From: Legionella sp.
GTDB taxonomy: Bacteria; Pseudomonadota; Gammaproteobacteria; Legionellales; Legionellaceae
Length of the DNA: 64,000 bases
Assembly (NCBI GenBank): GCA_030680075.1
Contig: JAUXWR010000313.1
Span: 17,885-81,884, forward strand
Direction: 5' to 3'
The position numbers were made by a program, and so were the translations under genes. Below the pieces are notes generated by a model that had not been told where the DNA came from, searched no databases, and saw nothing but the letters and a program-made list of their open reading frames with translations. Positions within the stretch are counted from its first letter, which is position 1; each line of letters begins with the position of its first letter. Below, piece by piece: positions 44,585 through 51,942 of this stretch.

Positions 44585-46308
44585 ATGGCAGTTGCAACAG
44601 AGGTAGAACGATTAGAAGGGATTGCTCAACTCATAGTAAATGCGCAATTGCTGGATAGAGCAAAAATGCTTGAGCATCAGAACGATGCACTGCATTATAA
44701 ACAACCCCTGCTTCAGTATCTGATTGCCAACAATATGCTGGACGCCCCAAAAACTGCCTTAATTATCGCTCAACATTTTGGTCTTCCCGTTATTGATTTG
44801 GATTGCATCGATGAGGGCACCCTGCCTATGGCGCTGGTTCATGAAAAGCTGATTAGCCAGCATGCCGTTATTCCTCTTTACAGGCGTGGCAATCATTTGT
44901 TTTTGGGGATTGATGACCCTGGCAGACAAGCTTCTTTAAAAGAAATTCAATTTCATACAGGGCTAAATACGAGTGCTATCGTAGTCGAAGCTGATAAACT
45001 TATAAAATTTATTAACAAATTTCGGCACGAAAAAGAAAATCAACGTATAAACAGTTTCGGTGATAATGGCAATGAATTGCCTGAGTTTGCGATTAACGAA
45101 GAGGAGAACCATCAGGCGCTTGATTCTGCAACAGAAGACGCCCCTATCGTTAAATTTGTTAATAAAATCCTGAGAGATGCTATTATAAAAGGCGTGTCAG
45201 ACATCCATTTTGAGCCATACGAAGGTGAATATCGTATTAGATATCGCCTTGATGGCATTTTAATGAAAATAGCAACCCCTCCTCTTAATCTCGCAAGCCG
45301 TATTACATCGCGTATAAAAGTCATGTCAAATCTGGACATTGCTGAGCGTCGTATACCGCAAGACGGCCGCTTTAAAATGACAGACCCTAAAAAACGCTCC
45401 ATTGATTTTCGCGTGAGCACCTGCCCCACAACCGGTGGAGAGAAAGTGGTGATGCGTATTCTTGATGCCGCCTCTGCCAGATTAAGTATTGAAGCCTTAG
45501 GATTTAGTGCTATTCAACAAAAACAATTTTTAGATGCTATCAAGAAACCTCAAGGGATGATTTTAGTAACAGGCCCGACAGGGAGCGGCAAAACGGTTTC
45601 ATTATATACCGATATACCGCACTTAATCTTCTAAATACCAATGAAATCAATATTTCAACAGCAGAAGACCCCGTTGAAATAAGAATACCGGGAATCAATC
45701 AGGTCAATATTAATCCTAAAACAGGATTATCATTTTCAGCTACCTTGCGGTCATTTTTACGCCAGGATCCTGACATTATAATGGTTGGGGAGATTCGCGA
45801 CCTTGAAACTGCTGAAATTGCAGTAAAAGCTGCCCAAACAGGGCATTTGGTTCTGTCCACTCTGCACACTAACAGTGCCGCGGAAACATTGACACGGCTC
45901 CTCAATATGGGCATTCCATCCTTTAATATTGCAAGCTCCATAAGCTTACTGATTGCTCAACGTCTGGTGCGAAAATTATGCGAAGATTGTAAAATATTTC
46001 GCGATGATGTAACCCCCGAAAGTTTGGTCGAACTTGGCTTTTCCGAAAGAGAGGCAAAATCAATGGTTGTTTATAAAGCAGTTGGCTGTAATCATTGCAC
46101 CAATGGCTATCGAGGCCGCATTGGTTTATTTGAGGTTATGCCAATGACAAAAGCTTTAGGCCAATTAATAATGTCTGGTGCTAACGCCGGCGAAATTTTA
46201 AAGCAGGCACAATCTGAGGGTATGTTAACAATCTATCAGGCAGGGCTTGAAAAAGTAAAGCACGGGATTACGTCCCTTGAGGAGATCAATCGGGTAACCG
46301 TTGAGTAA
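44585..46308 (+). pseudogene. pilB: pilB, type IV pilus assembly ATPase, broken by an 8-bp duplication
   Basis: A PilB-type ATPase in two frames. The first part from the ATG at 44585 has the N-terminal domain, the DIHFEPYE segment and the Walker A GPTGSGKT, then reads [11 protein letters not shown] and stops at 45634. The second part carries Walker B ([12 protein letters not shown]), [10 protein letters not shown] and the zinc cysteines (CEDCK, CNHC). At the join the 8-mer ATATACCG occurs twice in tandem (45604-45611, 45612-45619). Removing one copy restores [17 protein letters not shown] and a 571-residue protein. As written, no functional ATPase is made. It could be a recent mutation, a reversible switch, or a sequencing error. 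Confidence 0.88.
45604..45619 (+). repeat. Tandem 8-mer ATATACCG x2 in pilB
   Basis: Two adjacent exact copies of ATATACCG. The second copy adds 8 bp, shifts the pilB frame and creates a stop at 45632-45634. Confidence 0.9.
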
Positions 46309-46312
46309 AAAT

Positions 46313-47527
46313 ATGGATAAAAATAGTGTCATTCCATATCAATGGGAAGGTGTTAATGGCCGTGGTGAGAAAGTTCGTGGCATTGTCGAATCAAACAGTG
46401 TAATCCTCGCAAAAACCACTTTACGAAAACAAGGTATTATTATCAGAAAAATCGTCAAAAAACGTACTCCCATTTTTGACAAAAACAATAAAAAAATTAA
46501 CTCTGCCGATATTACAGCGTTTAGTCGTCAGCTCGCCACTATGTTTGAGGCCGGAATTCCCCTGGTGCAGGCATTTGACATCGCAGCCAGGGGTCAAAAA
46601 AATAAACGGGTACGAGATTTGATCGGCACGATTAAAAACGATGTTGAAAGAGGCTTAACATTCGCCGAGGCACTCGAAAAGCACCCAGCATTTTTTAACG
46701 ATCTTTTTTGTAATCTTGTCGACGCAGGCGAAAAATCCGGCTCACTGGATATCATGCTTTCCAAAATCGCGACCTACAAAGAAAAAATTGAAACCCTTAA
46801 GAAAAAAATTAAAAAAGCGCTAACTTATCCCATGGCGGTCGTAATTGTTGCCTTTGTGGTAACAGCTGCACTCCTCATTTTTGTTGTTCCTCAGTTTGAG
46901 TCATTATTCAAAGGGTTTGGTGCAGACCTTCCCGCTCTTACGCGCGCGGTTGTCGATTTGTCTATCTTTTTTCAATACTACTGGTATATTATTTTCGCAC
47001 TAACAGGGTTGGTTATATATACCTTTAAGTATATTTACAAAAATTCCACGCACGTGGCTCACCTCGTTAGCAGGGCTCTCTTGAAGTGTCCAATTGTTGG
47101 AGCAATTCTCCGAAAAGCCGCCATTGCCCGATTTTCTCGAACGCTCTCCATCACTGTTGCGGCAGGCTTACCCTTGGTAGATGCCCTGAAGTCCGTGTCA
47201 GGCGCTACCGGTAATATTGTATACGCCGAGGCGACCAATATGATTAAAGCAGAGGTTTCCACTGGCCTGCAAATGCATGTGGCGATGGAAAATAGTCAGG
47301 TTTTCCCAACAATGGCCGTTCAAATGGTAGCCATCGGGGAGGAGTCAGGCGCACTGGAACAAATGTTAAGTAAAATCGCTGACTTTTATGAAGAGGAAGT
47401 TGATAATGCGGTTGATTCAGTAAGCAGCCTCATGGAGCCTCTTATTATGTCATTATTAGGGATTTTAATCGGAGGCCTGGTTGTGGCAATGTATTTACCC
47501 ATCTTTAAATTAGGATCAGTGATATGA
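46313..47527 (+). CDS. pilC: PilC, type IV pilus inner-membrane platform protein
   Basis: 404 residues from the ATG at 46313; a TTG at 46301 overlapping the pilB stop is an alternative. Two GspF domains (about 60-185 and 265-390) are seen with LATMFEAGIPLVQAFDIA and the repeated equivalent TVAAGLPLVDALKSVSG, each followed by a membrane segment (AVVIVAFVVTAALLIFVV; PLIMSLLGILIGGLVVAMYLPIF). It forms the membrane base on which PilB works. Intact frame, so the pilus defect suggested here is confined to pilB. Confidence 0.93.
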   Translation: MDKNSVIPYQWEGVNGRGEKVRGIVESNSVILAKTTLRKQGIIIRKIVKKRTPIFDKNNKKINSADITAFSRQLATMFEAGIPLVQAFDIAARGQKNKRVRDLIGTIKNDVERGLTFAEALEKHPAFFNDLFCNLVDAGEKSGSLDIMLSKIATYKEKIETLKKKIKKALTYPMAVVIVAFVVTAALLIFVVPQFESLFKGFGADLPALTRAVVDLSIFFQYYWYIIFALTGLVIYTFKYIYKNSTHVAHLVSRALLKCPIVGAILRKAAIARFSRTLSITVAAGLPLVDALKSVSGATGNIVYAEATNMIKAEVSTGLQMHVAMENSQVFPTMAVQMVAIGEESGALEQMLSKIADFYEEEVDNAVDSVSSLMEPLIMSLLGILIGGLVVAMYLPIFKLGSVI

Positions 47528-48390
47528 TGATGGACTCTCAAATTTTCGAGCTTAATTCTTTTTTATTTTATACTTTGATAGCCCTCACGGCTCTTGCGGT
47601 AGGCAGCCTTTTAAATGTAATTATTTACCGTTTGCCACTGATGTTAAAATCCGAATTCATCAATGAATGTCGCTGTTTACTGAATCTGGAGGCGCCACCT
47701 GATAATAACTTGAATTTATTTTTTCCACGCTCATTTTGCCCTTCTTGTAAAAAAACAATTAAAGCTATCCATAATATTCCTGTTTTAAGTTACTTGCTGC
47801 TACGGGGCCGTTGCCGTTACTGTAGTCATCCTATTTCGCGGCGTTACCCTCTCGTAGAAGCATTAAGTTGCCTGCTCGCCATATTTGCAACCTGGCATTT
47901 TGGCTTTAACCTGACACTTCTTTTTGCGCTCTTATTGATATGGATTCTTATTGCGCTCACCTTTATTGATCTTGATCACCAGTTATTACCGGATAATCTA
48001 ACCTTGAGTTTATTGTGGCTCGGTCTTTTTGCTAATACTCAATCACTATTTGTTCCTCTTCAGGAAGCGATATTTAGTGCAGCAGGAGCTTATCTGGTGT
48101 TATGGCTTTTCATCAGAATTTATTACTTGATTACCGGAAAAATTGGAATGGGTAATGGGGATTTTAAACTGTTTGCGGCCTTTGGAGCTTGGTTTGGTTG
48201 GACGCAACTCCCTTTAATACTGCTTATGGCCTCACTTACAGGGGCTATTAGCGGAATGGCTTATCTTAAAATAAAGCATAAATCACAAGACACCCCTATC
48301 TCCTTCGGCCCTTTTTTATGCATCGTGGGTTTTATTTCTTTGTTTTGGGGGCAGTCATTAATGAAGTGGTATTTGAGTTTGTGGTACTAG
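47524..48390 (+). CDS. pilD: PilD, prepilin peptidase and N-methyltransferase
   Basis: 288 residues. It cleaves and methylates type IV prepilins and type II secretion pseudopilins. The zinc-binding CPSC...CRYC tetrad is near 77-105. Catalytic aspartates occur in FIDLDHQLLPD and in the conserved GMGNGDFKLFAAFGAW. About eight membrane segments. It overlaps pilC by 4 bp. In Legionella PilD is needed for both pili and type II secretion, which would keep it under selection even with pilB broken. Confidence 0.94.
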   Translation: MMMDSQIFELNSFLFYTLIALTALAVGSLLNVIIYRLPLMLKSEFINECRCLLNLEAPPDNNLNLFFPRSFCPSCKKTIKAIHNIPVLSYLLLRGRCRYCSHPISRRYPLVEALSCLLAIFATWHFGFNLTLLFALLLIWILIALTFIDLDHQLLPDNLTLSLLWLGLFANTQSLFVPLQEAIFSAAGAYLVLWLFIRIYYLITGKIGMGNGDFKLFAAFGAWFGWTQLPLILLMASLTGAISGMAYLKIKHKSQDTPISFGPFLCIVGFISLFWGQSLMKWYLSLWY

Positions 48391-48392
48391 GT

Positions 48393-48447
48393 TCTGTTGA
48401 CAATTCACAGCCTGCCTACGTGCCGCGGGTTGTGAATTGTCAACAGA
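48393..48447. repeat. Perfect 17-bp inverted repeat after pilD
   Basis: TCTGTTGACAATTCACA (48393-48409) faces its exact reverse complement at 48431-48447 around a ~21-bp GC-rich loop. It resembles the ends of a small insertion-like element. No coding content. Confidence 0.6.
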
Positions 48448-48457
48448 CCCTAAACCA

Positions 48458-48491
48458 AGGTCGTTCGAAAGATTCAAACGACCTCTATTTT
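48458..48491 (+). terminator. Rho-independent terminator of pilBCD
   Basis: AGGTCGTT at 48458-48465 pairs with AACGACCT at 48477-48484, and CTATTTTT follows. The stem and T-tract are on the pilD strand. Confidence 0.7.
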
Positions 48492-49084
48492 TATGAATTT
48501 TTTCCGCGATGCTTGCCTAAAGCTGAAAAAAACTCCGGTTTATTAAGGCCAATGGAAGCAAAAATCTGAGGCACTTTATCCCAGCTATTTTCCTGATCAA
48601 TACTGGCCACAACTAACTCAAAGCCTTTATTCTTATCAACCTCAACACCCCACCCATTAATATAACAAAGCCCGCGTAAACGTTTGGCAAGAATATGCCC
48701 CAGGTTTTCGGCACTTAATAAATAGGCATGGGCTTCTTCAAAAAGATGATGTGCCTGACGATGATTGCTCGTATTGGCAAAAACACCTTCTTTTTCAAGA
48801 TTATCCCTGAATTTAGCCTCATCCAATAATTTTTGCCCAAGCTCATATTGAGCTGATGACGAATCCAGATTAGCCGCGGCGCGCAAACACTCTCTCACCA
48901 TTAAGTCAGAAAAAGGGTTTTTTTTCTTGCTCTTAAAAGCTTGATAAATTCTTGCCATGGTTAAATACAGGTCAATTTCTTTGGCAAGTACTGCATCAGA
49001 CGGCTGGTTAAGCAAGCGATTTTGTTGCATTGCTTTGGCTTTTTTAGTCAGCGATTTAAGCGTTAAACGTTTAAAAAAAATCAT
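48491..49084 (-). CDS. Sel1-like repeat protein, unknown role
   Basis: About 197 residues from the ATG at 49084, preceded by AGGAGTT. A basic N-terminus is followed by helix-rich sequence; AENLGHILAKRLRGLCYINGWG and VEVDKNKGFELV match a Sel1-like repeat (alpha/alpha solenoid), with an earlier degenerate unit near SSAQYELGQKLLDEA. Such repeats mediate protein-protein contacts. It overlaps the upstream membrane-protein gene by 4 bp (ATGA), so the two are coupled. No signal peptide seen. Confidence 0.6.
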   Translation of the reverse strand: MIFFKRLTLKSLTKKAKAMQQNRLLNQPSDAVLAKEIDLYLTMARIYQAFKSKKKNPFSDLMVRECLRAAANLDSSSAQYELGQKLLDEAKFRDNLEKEGVFANTSNHRQAHHLFEEAHAYLLSAENLGHILAKRLRGLCYINGWGVEVDKNKGFELVVASIDQENSWDKVPQIFASIGLNKPEFFSALGKHRGKNS

Positions 49085-49542
49085 ATTAACTCCTGCGGTG
49101 GCGTCTTTAATAACCATTCAACAAAAAATAGCACAACAAGTACTAAAAGAACGGTCAATAGTAATCTTACTGAAAAACTGAGCGTTTCTTTTACCTCCTG
49201 TGAAGGCTCCGCTTCTCCAGGTAATTTCGGGGGAACTATTCCCAATACTTCATTTTCGATTTTATTAGACGTGATATAAGAAATATAACCGGTTATTAAG
49301 GCTGGAATGAAAAAAATAAGAAAAACCGTTATCTTCGCACTTCCTACACCAAAATTATAGTGATCAACGAACCCCTGCCGCCACGTAAAAACAAATTCAG
49401 GAATATCATAATCCCAATCCCAAAGGAGATTCGGCAAGATATATAAAGCAAAACTAAAAAAACATAAACTCAATACGAGACAAATCAGGCTAGTTATAAA
49501 TAATTTACTATTATGCTGATATCGCTCTTTGTCTATTTCCAT
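49081..49542 (-). CDS. Unknown membrane protein, three hydrophobic segments
   Basis: 153 residues, not recognised. Hydrophobic segments near 15-38 (LFITSLICLVLSLCFFSFAL), 70-90 (ITVFLIFFIPALITGYISYI) and 128-145 (LLLTVLLVLVVLFFVEWLL). The loop between the first two has WDWDYDIPEFVFTWRQGFVDHY, probably periplasmic. It is translationally coupled to the Sel1-like gene, so the two may act together as an anchor and adaptor. Convergent with pilD. Confidence 0.6.
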   Translation of the reverse strand: MEIDKERYQHNSKLFITSLICLVLSLCFFSFALYILPNLLWDWDYDIPEFVFTWRQGFVDHYNFGVGSAKITVFLIFFIPALITGYISYITSNKIENEVLGIVPPKLPGEAEPSQEVKETLSFSVRLLLTVLLVLVVLFFVEWLLKTPPQELI

Positions 49543-49559
49543 ATTTGCAAGCCTTGTTT

Positions 49560-50190
49560 ATGTGCAGAAACAATAACTACCTACTCCATTTATCAGTATA
49601 AACCTTCACAGCTATAATTGAATATTAGAAGACCCTGAAAATGCAGAAATCTACCGGTTAATTATGTCTTCATCTGCTGATTCTCTCAAGATTACCACAT
49701 TCAATGTCAATATCGAGCGCTGTTTGACCATTATTATCAGCTTAGGGCTAATAAAAAATAATTAAATCTCTTTGATCCAGTCAAAACCATTGAAATTGAT
49801 AATACAAGACGATGGCTTTTCGACTTGGGCTGTCACAAAAATAGCTTGCATTGAATGATCCTGGACGAGGATACGGATTTTTCTTAATGGGTGCTTCAAG
49901 CACGACACTCATTAGAGCGTGCTTCAATCAGGGTAAGCTAGAACGTTAGTGCTATACGTTTTCTGGATTTCATATAAAAGCTCGCAATGACAGAGGAGAG
50001 GTTTTAATTAACTTTAACTTCAGGAATTCAACTGCACAAGACTACCGCATTTTTCTTCCATGAAGATTTGACATAATAATGATTTTATAAATCCCCAAAA
50101 CAAATTGACCAAAAATAATGCAATCTAACTTAATTTGTGTTAGAATGCTCGGGAATTTTCGTTAGCCAAATCATAAATTGGAGAGACAGC
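49560..50190. other. Degraded 630-bp region
   Basis: No intact gene. It contains an ankyrin-like relic (49660-49745, minus strand), a relic of the TCATTGCGAG repeat family at about 49955-49995, and short broken frames on the minus strand (one reads QAIFVTAQVEKPSSCIINF before a stop). The right end holds the promoter and ribosome-binding site (GGAGAG at 50179-50184) of the next gene. Confidence 0.5.
49660..49745 (-). pseudogene. Relic of an ankyrin-repeat gene
   Basis: On the minus strand the sequence reads ADNNGQTALDIDIECGNLERISR and then stops. DNNGQTALDIA-type sequence is the ankyrin consensus. Stops and frame breaks occur on both sides. An intact ankyrin gene in the same orientation lies 2 kb away, with similar wording near its end (GRTPLDIATENDN). 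Confidence 0.4.
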
Positions 50191-50191
50191 A

Positions 50192-51841
50192 ATGCCTGCT
50201 ACATTACGTCACGAGCAAATTCAAAATTTTTTAGAAAATGTCACCCAGGGACGCCCTGCTGAAACAGAAGCCTTATTATTGGCTACACCCGAGACCACTC
50301 AAGAACTCCTTCGAACCTCTGCTATCCCTTTTACCGACAATTCCGGTCGCACTTTCAACTGCACAGCTTATGAATATGCCAATTGGACTAAGGATGTGAA
50401 AATGTGCGGTATGCTGGAACGTCATATGGATGACGAAACCAGCTCTCAAATATGCTCTCGTATTACTGTCAAAGATGCAAAAGGACTCATTTATTTCCAA
50501 AACCGTAAGAAGCATTGCACTACTCACTTTGATTTTAATCCGCTTATAGCAGCATTAGATGATCTTGATAAGAAAAAAAGAAATATCAAAGGATCTCGAG
50601 AAGAATATGAGACTAGCCTGAACATGCTGGAACAGAATCAGCTTGACGTGAAAAATGCACAGCTTAATGTGGAACAGGCCAGAAGCCATGAAGAAGAGGT
50701 ACAACGCAATGAGGCAGCAGCTAAGGAAGAGTTAGAAAAGGCTAGAGATGATGGGAAAAAGACACAAGATGATGTAGAACAGGCACAGCGTAATGTAGAC
50801 AAGGCACAGGATAATGCAAAACTGGCACAGCGCGATATTAAAAAGGCAGAGGATAATGTAGAACTGGCACTGCGTAATGTTAAACAGGCGAAGTGTAATG
50901 TAGAACAGGCACGGCTTAATACTGAACAGGCACCGCGTAATGTAGAACTGGCACAGCTCGATGTAGATCAGGCATGGCGTGATGTCCCGGCATATATACC
51001 CCGAGATTACCGCCAACAGGAGCTTCGCAATACAGATGAAAAAAATACAAACCAGCTCAAGGAACTTTACAGTGCGCTAAAAAATAAAAGAGCGCGTCTA
51101 TTCCTGGAGTTACTCGATACTTCAAATAAGGAAGGAATACTTTTAATCGATAAACTTCTGCAGCATATCCCTGAAGACTCATTATTGTATGGACTGGTAA
51201 ACCACCTGAAACAAAAAACAAAGTCCTTGCCTTCTGTTACACGTGACGCCATATATATATGGTTATGGGAGTTAATGAAAAATCTCAACGACCCCAAAAT
51301 GGATAACAGTGCCCTTATCAATGCATTTATAAACAATTGTAAGTACCATGTGACTAGCTACGTAGCAAAGAACCGTATGACGGTTAATTTTGATTTTGGT
51401 TATGATGAAAAGGGTGCCGAGCTGTTTGCGGAAGCAATGGGAGGGCTGGTAGCTTTTGCAATCATCTTCACTATTTTAGCAGTTGGCTCATTTTTGCTGT
51501 TACCGCCTGGTGCTAATATTATGTTTGGCATTATGTTTACTTTCTTTGCAGGGCTAGCAGGTGTTGTGCCATTGCTAATGGCAATAGCAGGTATTGGAAT
51601 AGTAATATTCAAGGTATGCGAAGCTCTGGTGGCATTTTGTAGTAACGGCATTGATAAAATTAGAGCCAATTCGATTGGCAATGCCGTGAAGGATGTTGCT
51701 GATGGTTTGTCCAAGTCTAACCATGTCACCCTTAGCTTTTTCAGTGAGGGAGCCTCGGTAGTGCATGATGGTATTCCTGAATCTTCGTCTATTCCGGAAG
51801 GTGGATTCCCTGAGGATAGCTTGATATCCTCCATGATCTAG
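50192..51841 (+). CDS. Heptad-repeat coiled-coil membrane protein, effector candidate
   Basis: 549 residues. The first ~120 residues have ankyrin-like flavour (ETEALLLATPETTQELLR). Residues about 125-270 are a long coiled coil; at 199-261 it consists of nine consecutive seven-residue units such as QRNVDKA, QDNAKLA, QRDIKKA, EDNVELA, encoded by 21-bp DNA repeats. Residues 415-482 contain two or three hydrophobic segments (LVAFAIIFTILAVGSFLLL; VPLLMAIAGIGIVIF). A serine/glutamate-rich tail (SSSIPEGGFPEDSLISSMI) resembles Dot/Icm C-terminal signals. No enzymatic domain. Effector status is inferred. Confidence 0.65.
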   Translation: MPATLRHEQIQNFLENVTQGRPAETEALLLATPETTQELLRTSAIPFTDNSGRTFNCTAYEYANWTKDVKMCGMLERHMDDETSSQICSRITVKDAKGLIYFQNRKKHCTTHFDFNPLIAALDDLDKKKRNIKGSREEYETSLNMLEQNQLDVKNAQLNVEQARSHEEEVQRNEAAAKEELEKARDDGKKTQDDVEQAQRNVDKAQDNAKLAQRDIKKAEDNVELALRNVKQAKCNVEQARLNTEQAPRNVELAQLDVDQAWRDVPAYIPRDYRQQELRNTDEKNTNQLKELYSALKNKRARLFLELLDTSNKEGILLIDKLLQHIPEDSLLYGLVNHLKQKTKSLPSVTRDAIYIWLWELMKNLNDPKMDNSALINAFINNCKYHVTSYVAKNRMTVNFDFGYDEKGAELFAEAMGGLVAFAIIFTILAVGSFLLLPPGANIMFGIMFTFFAGLAGVVPLLMAIAGIGIVIFKVCEALVAFCSNGIDKIRANSIGNAVKDVADGLSKSNHVTLSFFSEGASVVHDGIPESSSIPEGGFPEDSLISSMI

Positions 51842-51942
51842 CACATTCGCAATGCTGGCAGATTGTTTTGAAGCAACGCTGACCAGCATACATCGCGCTA
51901 TAAATTTAGTATTTAGTACGTATATGGAGGTAGAAGTATTTA

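Noticed and set aside
45595..45640. Programmed frameshift in pilB
   Set aside because: There is no slippery heptamer or following structure; the exact 8-bp duplication explains the frame change.
49850..49985. Short minus-strand frame starting MSVVLEAPIKKNPYPRPGSF
   Set aside because: About 43 codons, no ribosome-binding site, and a competing frame also looks partly coding; the region is decayed.
50115..50165. Possible PmrA box upstream of the coiled-coil gene (CTTAATTTGTGTTAGAAT)
   Set aside because: The half-sites are spaced about one base short of the expected distance and the second is imperfect; too weak to claim.
50732..51016. 94-codon minus-strand frame opposite the heptad repeats
   Set aside because: It is a low-complexity antisense shadow of the 21-bp repeats.
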